NCBI GenBank assembly: GCA_023955635.1
Contig: JAMXHR010000016.1
Location: 1 to 64,000 of the forward strand
Direction of reading: 5' to 3'
DNA length: 64,000 bases
Source of the DNA: Methanosarcina sp. ERenArc_MAG2
GTDB taxonomy: Archaea; Halobacteriota; Methanosarcinia; Methanosarcinales; Methanosarcinaceae
Shown in pieces: positions 9,334-17,835 of the stretch. A program made the translations under genes and the position numbers. The stretch's first letter is position 1, and each line of letters starts with the position of its first letter. The notes below the pieces were generated by a model. That model saw only the letters and a program-made list of their open reading frames with translations. It was not told where the DNA came from and searched no databases.

Positions 9334-10310
9334 TTAAGGATAATCAACATCTACGCCCAAGATCTCTTTTTCTCCTGCAAAAATGTCCCGTGCTATCTCG
9401 GCACAGCCTATTGCAGCATGCCACTTCCCGAGACACAGGCATTCCTTTCCCACATGTGCATGGATTTTTTCTGCACATATTCTACTTCGCCCACCGAGCC
9501 CGCGAGAAATACCTCTCCGGTTATCCCATAATCTTTGAGAAGGAGCTGCATTGAAGCTATTTCCATAGCTGCAAACAGGGCGATAGTATCCAGAGCAAGT
9601 AGAGCCGGCCTTTCTCCTTTTCTGGCTGCACTGAGTAATTCTTCCCGATCTTTATATAGGGTCATTTTCAGAGCCCCTGCCTCTATAAAAGCCTGGTTTG
9701 CTGTCAGGTGCCCATTGTCCACATCTCTGATAGCTTGTAGGTCAAGAGGGCCATGGTGAACTCCCGGGGCAAATATGCAAGCATCGATTGCCCCAATTAC
9801 CTTTCCATCAACAACAGCAAGGGTGACAGTATTTGAACTGATATCGGAAACCACGAAATTCTTATAGCCAAGGCACAGGATGTGGTAAGCAATTCCCAGC
9901 TTTTCCGGGCTTGTAAGGTGGGAGAACACCTTCATTCTGGAATCCACTTTGCTTTCCATATGAAGGCCCGGGATTGCTATCGCAGGAATCCCAGAGTATC
10001 GGATAGCGTCGAAAACTCTTGTGCCTCCGCCTGTCTTTTTTCCAGCTCCTTCAATGCTTTTGAGCCCTCTTCCTTCCAGGTTCCTTATATCTTTTATTGT
10101 GGAGAAGCCATCTCCCATTGAGTATGTCAGCGCAACCAGGTCAATTGTTTCACGCCGAACCCCGAATTTCTCTTCAATAGATGCCAGGATCTCTTTTTCT
10201 GACATGGCAGCTGCTTCAGCCCTTCCAAGCTCAAAGGTAAGGATACTGTCCTCTTTAATCAGAGCAAAACGCATTGCAGTTGTTCCATGGTCAATCCCTA
10301 TAAATGTCAA
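9334..10310 (-). CDS. Methanogenesis marker protein 12, frameshifted near the C-terminus
   Basis: This is a member of the ASKHA-type (sugar kinase/Hsp70 fold) family found nearly only in methanogens. It opens with FIGIDHGTTAMRF, a phosphate-1 type loop, and has a second loop around VFLAGSVG. Its biochemical role is unknown. The first frame ends at 9408 with SGSGMLQ, but the next frame carries LGKWHAAIGCAEIARDIF and ends at 9334, as expected. One missing base near 9432-9434 explains it, and the restored length is 325 residues. The gene follows a DUF2103-like gene by about 20 bp, so both are probably one transcript. Confidence 0.85.
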
Positions 10311-10333
10311 TTAATTGTCTCTCCTTTAACGCC

Positions 10334-10687
10334 TCAGAGGGCAGTTCTTAATATCTCATTCAGCTCGTTCATAATTCTGTCTCCCTCTTCAGCGGTCCCA
10401 ACTGTCGTCACCAGTCTGACTTCCTGGAAACTCCTTCCTTCAGAGAGTAATAGCCTCAAGTTTCCTCTCGCATCCGCACGTAGCACTTTTCCGGTCAGAC
10501 TTCCTCCTGCAATGCCTTTTACAGAAATCACGGAGGGTATTACCTTTTTTACCTCAGGATGCTGGCTTATCAGTTTTACTAGCTTTTTTCCAGCCCTTCC
10601 CCCGATAACTGTCGTATGGACTCCACCAAGCTTATTTTTTGGGGAGCTTTGTGCTTTTTCCTCTAAGTTACTTTTATTTTCCGCCAT
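10334..10687 (-). CDS. DUF2103-like predicted metal-binding protein
   Basis: A small basic protein whose core HTTVIGGRAGKKLVKLI, a KVIPSVI strand, and a glycine-rich GIAGGSLTGKVLR segment resemble the archaeal DUF2103 family, annotated as predicted metal-binding. Function is not known. The N-terminal 25 residues are polar and probably disordered. I use the ATG at 10687; a TTG three codons earlier is possible. It is upstream of the methanogenesis marker 12 gene on the same strand. Confidence 0.6.
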   Translation of the reverse strand: MAENKSNLEEKAQSSPKNKLGGVHTTVIGGRAGKKLVKLISQHPEVKKVIPSVISVKGIAGGSLTGKVLRADARGNLRLLLSEGRSFQEVRLVTTVGTAEEGDRIMNELNEILRTAL

Positions 10688-10959
10688 TTTAGTCAAACCG
10701 GTAACTATTCTCCTGGCAACTTTTCCTTTCTCTTATTTATCCGTTTTTATATTTATTATGTGTATCTATTCATCCGGTTAGAATCTCCGGGAAGTCTTCC
10801 CGGCTATAAGATGTCTTATGGGAATTTTGCCCTGAACCAGAAGCTGTAAAAAAGCCATTCCAGAATACCGAAAACACATATATGTGCCGAATTCTGGACA
10901 ATTTTCTTGTTTTTCGTGCAATGTTGCCTTTTTTCGGGAAACCCGGTTTTCCATTAAAA

Positions 10960-11409
10960 TCAGATCTTTTCAAGCTCTTTCATGCCGATAAGCTTGATAT
11001 TATCCTCTTCAAGCGTTTTCACTGCTTTTTCAATTTCGTTAACCCTGACTATTAAAAGGGCTTTCTGATCTCTGGTGACAAAAGCATATGCATAATCAAG
11101 GTTGATCTTAGCTTTTCCAAACACTTCCGCGATACGGGACATGCTACCAGGAACATCCTCCATTTCAATTCCCAAAACGCTGGTTTCGGAAACGGTAAAC
11201 CCTGCATCATGGAGTACTTTGTGAGCATAGTCGGACTTATCCACAACCATGCGGATTATCCCGAAGTCTCCTGATTCGGCAATGGTAAATGCCCTTATGT
11301 TTATGCCAGCACTTTTTAGTTTATTTGCAACGTTTGCAAGTCTGCCAGGCTTATTTTCCGCAAAAAGGGAAATCTGCTTTATAATTTTATCTTCAATTCC
11401 AGAACCCAT
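10960..11409 (-). CDS. Tandem ACT-domain regulatory protein
   Basis: Two ACT domains fill the protein: residues about 10-75 (QISLFAENKPGRLANVANKL) and 80-145 (IEMEDVPGSMSRIAEVFGKA). ACT domains bind small molecules, often amino acids, at their dimer interface. The gene lies downstream of the phenylacetate-CoA ligase-like gene on the same strand, a pairing common in archaea, where the ACT protein may sense the aromatic acid or amino acid involved. There is no catalytic domain. The ligand is unknown. Confidence 0.85.
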   Translation of the reverse strand: MGSGIEDKIIKQISLFAENKPGRLANVANKLKSAGINIRAFTIAESGDFGIIRMVVDKSDYAHKVLHDAGFTVSETSVLGIEMEDVPGSMSRIAEVFGKAKINLDYAYAFVTRDQKALLIVRVNEIEKAVKTLEEDNIKLIGMKELEKI

Positions 11410-11637
11410 ATCCTTACATCTCTTGTTCTTTTTCCTATTTCTTTTATTTTCCTTTTTTAATCTTTTTACTCAGAATATAACATAAGTTTCTATGTATATT
11501 TTAAGCTTACAGATATAAGCTTACCATTATATCGAGATCCGGTTCTAAGAGAAATTTAAAAGAGATCAGAGCCAAAAAAGGAAAACCTACAGGATAATAG
11601 CATTCTGCAGGTTTTGGTGTTTCTATTATCAGGATCT

Positions 11638-12950
11638 TCAAATCTTTCGATTATCGATGACTTTCTTTGATTTTCCTTCAGAACGGGGTAGGGAGCCATG
11701 TTCTACCAGCTCCACTTCGACTGCAAGGCTCAGTACGCTTTTCAGAGCGCCTGAAATTTTCTTTTTAAGCGCCATCATGTCTGACATTTTGTCGCTGAAA
11801 GCAGATTCATGCATCTCTATCTGCACTTTGATGGAGTCAAGAGGCCCAATCCTGTCTACAATAATCATGAAATGGTTCCCGACTTCAGGGATTTTCATAA
11901 GGACCGATTCGATCTGTCCAGGGAATACATTTATACCACGCACGATAATCATGTCATCCGAACGCCCACTGATGCGTGTAATCCTGGGGTGGGTTCTCCC
12001 GCACCTGCAGGGTTCCGAAAGCTTTCTTGTAAGGTCCCTAACCCTGTAACGAATAAGCGGTAGGGCTTCTTTAGTAAGAGTTGTGATTACGAGTTCGCCA
12101 CTCTCTCCGTCAGGAACAGGCTCTCCTGTTTCGGGGTCCAGGATTTCCACCAGGAATTTGTCTGCCCAGATATGGATCCCACACTGCTCAGAGCATTCGG
12201 TAAACAGCGGGCCGCTCATTTCCGAAGTCCCGTAAATGTCGTAGGCTTTAATTCCTGATTCGTCTTCTATCCTTGTCTTAAGTTCCTCAGACCAGGGTTC
12301 GGCCCCGAAAAACCCTTTTTTAATTTCGTTTCGTCCCTGATGCTGATACCTTCTTTTCTTGCGGTTTCGATCATATAAAGGAAGTAAGAAGGCGTGCAGG
12401 CTATGGCAGTAGTGCCAAGGTCTTTCATCAATTCAAGCTGGCGTTCGGTATTTCCCGAACTTGTGGGGAGTACGGTTGCACCCATTTTTTCGCTTCCATA
12501 GTGAGCGCCGAGCCCGCCCGTGAAAAGCCCGTACCCGTAACTGACCTGAAGGATGTCATCTTTCCCAACTCCGACAGAAGTAAATCCCCTTGCAAGGGAC
12601 TCAGCCCACTCATCTATATCCTTTTGAGTATATCCGACGACAGTCGGTTTGCCTGTTGTACCCGAAGAGGCATGAAATCGGACCAGTTTTGAGTTCGGGA
12701 CGCAAAACATGCCTGTGGGATAGGTGTCTCTGAGATCCTGCTTAACTGTAAAAGGTAACTTTGTGATATCTTCGAGAGTTCGGATGTCTTCCGGCCTAAC
12801 ACCGTGCTCGTCAAACCTTTTTCTATAGAAAGGGGAGTTCTCATACACATAATGTACAAGTTGTTTCAACTTTTCTTCCTGCAGTTTTTTCAAATCCTCT
12901 ACAGGCATTGTCTCTATTTCAGGATCCCAGTATTCTGGCATTTCGTTCAC
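11638..12950 (-). CDS. Phenylacetate-CoA ligase / coenzyme F390 synthetase-like AMP-forming enzyme, frameshifted
   Basis: An adenylate-forming enzyme of the PaaK family that activates a carboxylic acid, or coenzyme F420 in F390 synthetases, through an acyl-AMP. The P-loop FHASSGTTGKPT, the YGYGLFTGG segment and the C-terminal GRSDDMIIVRGINVFP block are clear. The frame breaks after KLKKGF at a five-base run (12308-12312); adding one base restores FFGAEPWSEELKTRIEDES and leads into the YGTSEMSGP motif. Restored length is 437 residues, normal for the family. It is likely cotranscribed with the ACT-domain gene downstream. F390 synthetase activity is possible, but the substrate cannot be decided here. 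Confidence 0.88.
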
Positions 12951-13274
12951 ACTCGGTATGTCTTATATTGTGGGCTTTCATTCAGATGCCCAGAATTTTC
13001 GGCGGATGTCGACTTCCGGCATATATAGTATGAAGATTAAGCTGGATTCTAATATAAATAATAATTGTTAAGCTAAAAATATCTTTTAGGTCAACCCAAA
13101 AACCTGTTGCAACATATAGTTGGTTCCCCGACAAACCATGCCCAAGAAGCTCTGTTTTAAAAATAACCAGGTAAATTTACCGTAACCGTAAAATTATTTA
13201 TTTCTCAAATTCCGAAAGTTTGTCAGTTACACTGGGGTTTGAAATTATTAAGACTTTTCGTTATTTTCGAAAAA
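12951..13274. other. Intergenic region, no gene seen
   Basis: About 320 bp of AT-rich sequence between two minus-strand genes. It must hold the promoter of the ligase gene and the 3' end of the DHH gene. I see no ORF, tRNA or strong hairpin. Confidence 0.5.
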
Positions 13275-14282
13275 TCACTCATCTTCAATTTCTTTGATTT
13301 CATCCTCAAAAGAAATGTTTTTCGACTTTGCTCCAAGGGAAGCTTCAAGAATCTTCTTTGTCCTTTCCCTGCATTTATTCAACACTTCTTCCATGTCGGC
13401 AATCACATCGATTCCGGCAGCTCCAGAATGTCCGCCGCCTGTGCCATTGTATTCGTTACTTATATCTTCCATCAACTGGCCAAGGTTAACTCCGGCACTT
13501 ACAGCGTCACGTTTCGCCCTTGCACTTACTCTAACGCTTTCACCTTTGGCTGTACCGACAAAAGCAATATCTGCCCCGATATTAATGAGCATGGAGGATG
13601 CAGATCCTCCGAAAGAACTGACATGAGAAGATGTTATCAACATATCCTGCACTCTATCGAGTTCAATGCGACTTGCCGCTTTCAGGATAGCTATACGCAT
13701 GGAAATATCCTGTGGGGTAGCAGCCATGAGATCCAGAACTTCCCCGTATTCAACTCCGCTGGCCGCTATAATTTTTGCCACTGTCCGGAATGTATCCACT
13801 GATGCGTGTTTGAAGTGCCCTGTATCTGTCACGATCCCGGTTAGCATCCCGATCCCCACCCTCCTGTTAATCGGTGCTCCCATCACTTTTAAAATATCAT
13901 AGACTATTTCCACAGTAGAAGTAGTATTCCGGTGCAGGTAAAATTCAGCATTTTCTGTTAGAGCAGTAGTCGTATGGTGATCGATCACGCAATAACTGGT
14001 AAGCTCTATATTATTTAATTGCGCTTTTGTCGAAGTGTCAACTACGACGACAAAACCGTAATTTGCAGGATCCGGTTTATCCACGACTTCTATCCCGAGC
14101 CTCTCAATCAGGACGGACGCAACGCGGTTACTACCGTCCACGAGTCCGACCGTGCCCCCAAAAGCTTCTGAAAGGGCAAAAGCACTGCTAACGGCATCCG
14201 GATCTGCATTTCGGTGGCACAAATACAAAATGTTCCGATAGTCAAGGAGCCGGTTGAAAAACTCCGCTTCATCAACTTGCAT
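13275..14282 (-). CDS. DHH/DHHA1 family phosphoesterase (NrnA/RecJ-like)
   Basis: The catalytic motifs are complete: CHRNADPDAVSSAFAL (motif I, metal-binding Asp residues), VVVDTST (motif II), VIDHHTTT (the DHH motif) and VTDTGHFKHA (motif IV). The DHHA1 domain ends in NGTGGGHSGAAG, the substrate-binding GGGH signature. Such enzymes hydrolyse short oligonucleotides, pAp or cyclic dinucleotides using manganese. The C-terminal 20 residues are acidic and probably flexible. The archaeal substrate is not fixed by sequence. It lies upstream of the ligase gene and downstream of prefoldin beta on the same strand. Confidence 0.9.
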   Translation of the reverse strand: MQVDEAEFFNRLLDYRNILYLCHRNADPDAVSSAFALSEAFGGTVGLVDGSNRVASVLIERLGIEVVDKPDPANYGFVVVVDTSTKAQLNNIELTSYCVIDHHTTTALTENAEFYLHRNTTSTVEIVYDILKVMGAPINRRVGIGMLTGIVTDTGHFKHASVDTFRTVAKIIAASGVEYGEVLDLMAATPQDISMRIAILKAASRIELDRVQDMLITSSHVSSFGGSASSMLINIGADIAFVGTAKGESVRVSARAKRDAVSAGVNLGQLMEDISNEYNGTGGGHSGAAGIDVIADMEEVLNKCRERTKKILEASLGAKSKNISFEDEIKEIEDE

Positions 14283-14420
14283 TGTTCACTCTGGCTATCG
14301 TCTTTATAGACATCAATTTCCCCGGATCCGAGAATTCCGGGATTTCTGCATGATTTCTAATGTGACTTCTAGCAAAGCTTTATTTTATTTTCTATTTCAT
14401 TTCCTATATGAAATAGAAAA

Positions 14421-14774
14421 TTATTGTGCCCTGGGGCCTAAAGCCTGCTGGATCTGCTCCTGAAGCTGTTTAAAGCGAGATGTGAGCCTTTCCTCCTGCC
14501 TGGAAATGGACTGAAGCCTGAGTGAGAGAGTTTCTTCCCTGTCTTTCAGTTTCGAAATGGACTCCACTTTACTCGTTTTTATTACCAGCTCACCTACACT
14601 ACGATAGATTACTGAATCATCAGTAAGTCTTTCTAACTCATCAAGAGCCATTTTGGACTCTTTTTGCATAGCTTCAATCTGTGACTTTTGCATGGTCATA
14701 GCCTGTATCTGCTGCTGTATCTGCTGAAGCTGTGCTATCTGGTTCTGAATTTGAGGAGGTAATTCTGCAGTCAT
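14421..14774 (-). CDS. pfdB: Prefoldin beta subunit
   Basis: A 117-residue coiled-coil protein. Two long helices rich in Gln and heptad leucines (residues about 5-45 and 75-112) flank the short conserved hairpin DSVIYRSVGELVIKTSK, the beta-barrel segment of prefoldin beta. Archaeal prefoldin is an alpha2-beta4 hexamer that holds unfolded proteins and hands them to the thermosome. AGGTGA precedes the ATG. The alpha subunit gene is not in the window. Confidence 0.95.
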   Translation of the reverse strand: MTAELPPQIQNQIAQLQQIQQQIQAMTMQKSQIEAMQKESKMALDELERLTDDSVIYRSVGELVIKTSKVESISKLKDREETLSLRLQSISRQEERLTSRFKQLQEQIQQALGPRAQ

Positions 14775-15105
14775 GTAATTTTCACCTGAGTCTCAATAAA
14801 CCTGAAGTGATTTTAATGTTTCTGTCCTTACAGCTTCCGAAAATCCCTCTTCGCCATCTAAAATTGATCTGAGGGCCCCTGCCAAAAACTTAAACAACAA
14901 GTTAATCTTAATTAATCAACAGTATAATAATTATTAATTTGAAGTGGAAGTGAATTATAATTGATCATGAACCAGAGAATTTAAAAAAATTATTTAGTAA
15001 AGGATAAATCATAAAAATCGTTTAGCAAAATATAATCATAAATGTACAATTCTTATAAAGTCGTATTTAACTCTAAATTAACTGACATACAGGAGATATT
15101 CGAAG
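14775..15105. other. Divergent promoter region between pfdB and the M42 peptidase
   Basis: About 330 bp, very AT-rich from 14890 to 15080, between divergent genes, so it contains both promoters. A 35-codon open frame on the minus strand (14793-14900) has only TTG starts and no Shine-Dalgarno site; it may be a relic but is not called. Confidence 0.5.
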
Positions 15106-16179
15106 ATGGAAAAAGGCGGAAATCCTAAAGAAATAAAATCCCTTCTTGAAAAATTCACAAATGCTCACGGAATTTCAGGCTTTGAAGATGATGTTCGGGA
15201 ACTTCTTGAAAAGGAGATCGAACCCTATGTTGATACTCTCCGCAAAGACAACATGGGAAACCTTATAGCTATCAAAAAGGGAGAAGGCCCTTCTATAATG
15301 CTGGCTGCTCACATGGACGAAATCGGGCTCATGGTCAGATATATTGATGATAACGGTTTTCTCCGGTTTGTTGGGATAGGGGGATGGTTTGACCAGACCC
15401 TCCTTAACCAGAGAGTTGTAGTTCGCGGCAAGAAGGGCTTTATTCCCGGAGTTATCGGGTCCAAACCTCCACATGTAATGAAAGAGGATGACAGGAAAAA
15501 GCCTGTGAAAATAGAAGATATGTTTATCGATATCGGAGCAAAAGACAGGGAGGATGCCGAGAACCTCGGAATTGAGATCGGTACGACAGCCTCAATTGAT
15601 CGGGAGTTTGTGTCCCTTGCAAACGGAAAAGTCACTTCCAAGGCATTTGATGACCGTGCAGGCATTGTAATCCTTATAGAAGTTATGAAACGGCTTTCTA
15701 AACATAAGATTGAAGCAAACGTCTATGCCGTAGGTACTGTCCAGGAAGAGGTAGGACTGAAGGGAGCAAGAACCTGTGCTTTTGGGATTTGTCCAAATCT
15801 TGCTCTTGCTCTTGACACAACTATTCCCGGGGATCATCCGGGTATCAACAAAACCGATTCTTCTCTGGAAGTAGGGAAAGGCCCTGTAATTACCGTAGCT
15901 GACGCTTCCGGAAGAGGCCTTATAGCCCATCCGCAGGTTCTTAAGTGGCTGAAGGACACTGCCGTTGAAAATAAGATCCCGTATCAGCTGGGCGTTGGTT
16001 CCGGGGGCACCACTGATGCCACTTCAATTCATCTCACAAAAGAAGGTATTCCTACAGGTACGGTTAGCATAGCCACCCGCTACATCCATTCCCCGGTTGA
16101 GGTTCTGGACATGGCAGATATTGAAGCATGTATTTCTCTGATTGTAAAAGCAATAGAAAACGTCGGTAGATATTTTTAA
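15106..16179 (+). CDS. M42 family metallo-aminopeptidase (TET-like)
   Basis: A dinuclear zinc or cobalt aminopeptidase. The ligand set of the M42/M20 clan is in place: AAHMDEIGLM (His and catalytic Asp), KAFDDRAG (bridging Asp), VGTVQEEVGLKGA (catalytic Glu pair), ALDTTIPGD (Asp) and RYIHSPVE near the C-terminus (His). The 357-residue length is normal. Archaeal members form large tetrahedral complexes that trim peptides left by the proteasome. CAGGAGA precedes the ATG. This is the last chromosomal gene before the accessory island; the putative left attachment repeat lies 174 bp after its stop. Confidence 0.93.
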   Translation: MEKGGNPKEIKSLLEKFTNAHGISGFEDDVRELLEKEIEPYVDTLRKDNMGNLIAIKKGEGPSIMLAAHMDEIGLMVRYIDDNGFLRFVGIGGWFDQTLLNQRVVVRGKKGFIPGVIGSKPPHVMKEDDRKKPVKIEDMFIDIGAKDREDAENLGIEIGTTASIDREFVSLANGKVTSKAFDDRAGIVILIEVMKRLSKHKIEANVYAVGTVQEEVGLKGARTCAFGICPNLALALDTTIPGDHPGINKTDSSLEVGKGPVITVADASGRGLIAHPQVLKWLKDTAVENKIPYQLGVGSGGTTDATSIHLTKEGIPTGTVSIATRYIHSPVEVLDMADIEACISLIVKAIENVGRYF

Positions 16180-16352
16180 AGCCCTTTTAAATTAATCCGG
16201 ATGGGCAATCCCCTATAAGGGTAGAATACATTTTATCCCTTCCGGTCTGCGGGAAAAATTCCTGCAGTTCTATTTTCTTCTCATTTTTAATTTTTCAGGG
16301 TCTCATGGCCTCAGAAATTTATTATTTTTTCCTTTTTTTAAAAATCATATAT

Positions 16353-16367
16353 GTTAACTGGAAACTA
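16353..16367. repeat. Candidate left attachment site (attL core)
   Basis: GTTAACTGGAAACTA occurs here and again, identical and in the same orientation, at 43848-43862, 51 bp upstream of the integrase start. The two copies bracket all restriction, CRISPR and replication genes and lie directly outside two chromosomal genes. That is the arrangement expected of attL and attR after site-specific integration. Confidence 0.55.
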
Positions 16368-16920
16368 CTAAATTTATCTATACTGTTTACCTCTCCTTTT
16401 CCCCGATTTGAAAAACCAATTAATATTTATCTAGTAAAATACTAACTATGTTATTTCTTCTGCGACCATGTGAAACACATCGTAAAGATATTTTTAATTT
16501 TGATGCCAAGACTCTACACTAAAATGTTAAAAACCATAATTATTCACATAGCGCTATATTACTAGAATAGGCGCGGTAACCTAACAGAAAGATCTATTTT
16601 ACAAAATATTTGTGGGTTCAAACTCCTCCCTTCACAATATATTCAGGAAAAGTTATAAAATTTGCGTGAATCCCACAAGTGGTTGCAAAAGACAGAGTTG
16701 CGGCTTTGCTTGACAAACTTCATGACGAAAATAGGGACTGAGTGAAAGGTAGATGGGCAGGAATCACCAGACCTGCCCCAAACTACAGTGCCGACCCAGG
16801 ACCGATTTATTGGGTCCGCATAAACAATAATGGTAGTTAAGACTATTTAAATTTAATTGCAATGAATATGTTCCGTCGCATGTTGCTCAGGGACATGGCA
16901 AGTTTTCTACTGACTTCTGA

Positions 16921-16975
16921 ACGTTTGTGCAGGGCAGGGTCCTGTCTACGTTGTGCAGGGGGCAGGGTCCTGTCT
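16921..16975. repeat. Tandem duplication of a 27-28 bp unit
   Basis: Two adjacent copies (16921-16947 and 16948-16975) share ACGTT, GTGCAGGG and CAGGGTCCTGTCT, differing by three small indels. The unit is GC-rich and has no coding context. It may be a remnant of a regulatory or replication repeat at the island edge. Confidence 0.6.
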
Positions 16976-17050
16976 GAACCTTGTTTTTCTATTTAGAGAC
17001 ATCGAGTTTTTGCGTAGAAACGGACTTCTTGGTCCGGTTAGGCATTTACC

Positions 17051-17278
17051 TTAGCCCGTCATAGCGGTGCGACTTTCGGCACATTTTCTGCCCTTTTCTT
17101 TCATGGCTTCACTTGGTTCTTCCGGGTCTACGCCGAGTCGGAATGGCCATATGGCACATGTACTGTACGGAGCAGCATCTGGGCCACTTGCACATTCCCT
17201 TACATCGGAATAAGACCCACTGCAGCAATTGAGACAATGCATGCGAATCGTTCGCAGCAACTCTTTTTTGGTTGTCAC
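17051..17278 (-). CDS. Small cysteine-rich protein of mobile-element type
   Basis: A 75-residue protein starting at GTG. The pattern is IRMHCLNCCSGSYSDVREC followed by CAIWPFRLGVDPEEPSEA. The Cys spacing plus the WPFRLG motif resembles small zinc-binding proteins of phages and integrated elements (C-x2-C...RxC...CxLWPFRxG), whose function I do not know. I see no Shine-Dalgarno site before the GTG, so expression could be leaderless. It faces away from the restriction operon and lies near the left island end. Confidence 0.55.
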   Translation of the reverse strand: MTTKKELLRTIRMHCLNCCSGSYSDVRECASGPDAAPYSTCAIWPFRLGVDPEEPSEAMKEKGRKCAESRTAMTG

Positions 17279-17835
17279 ATGGTCATATTAGCTTTACCAA
17301 TCTATAAGGGTGTTGGAAGTTTTTTACGGTGTGGCGGATAGATCAAAGCTGAAACATTGCAAAGTTACATTTTACTTTCTTTGCGTGACGGTTATGCGTC
17401 AAAAGTAACACAATTGGAACCTTCAATGAGCTTTAGCTTAGACAATATATTCAAGGGAAGTGTGTCTGTAAGCATAAGTTGTTGGGCCTTAAAGTCATGA
17501 AGTCCATACATTGACAGGTCATTCAGTTTTTGTCGGAGCAGTTTTCGTCGCCTTTGTTGAAATCATGCTCTTCCAGCTACACGGGACAAAACCGCTTAAA
17601 ATGCGGAACCTGAAACCGGAAAGGAAATAAAAAGTTAAAACGGTTATTAGATATACCTGAATAGAAATTCTCATACAGTAAGATCAAAAGGTTAAACGAA
17701 ATTCCCATTGGAATATGGGCCGAGCACAACTTCAAGAATAGCACTGGGAATAGATCTCCTGAAAAATGGATAAGTATCGTGTCATGTATTTATCTTTTAC
17801 ATGCAATCCAACTGCCTTATTTAGAGGAATAAAAA
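17279..17835. other. Upstream region of the restriction operon
   Basis: About 560 bp with no convincing ORF. The final 100 bp before hsdM are AT-rich with TATA-like stretches (for example around 17776-17800) and an AGAGGAAT Shine-Dalgarno site. The region around 17380-17410 has a GCGTGACGGTTATGCGTCA imperfect palindrome of unknown role. Confidence 0.4.

Larger units (their letters stand above)
16180..17050. other. Non-coding left margin of the island
   Basis: No convincing gene in about 870 bp. It contains the 15-bp candidate attachment repeat (16353-16367), a tRNA-like 3' half around 16568-16640 (GTGGGTTCAAACTCCTCCC), and a tandem duplication at 16921-16975. The sequence looks like decayed DNA. 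Base composition rises in GC after 16730 compared with the AT-rich stretch before it. Confidence 0.45.

Noticed and set aside
10770..10973. 67-codon minus-strand frame downstream of the ACT-domain gene
   Set aside because: No ribosome site and a composition like non-coding DNA; it partly overlaps the ACT gene end.
14793..14900. 35-codon minus-strand frame ahead of pfdB
   Set aside because: Only TTG starts, no Shine-Dalgarno site and no recognised family; could be a relic but not supportable.
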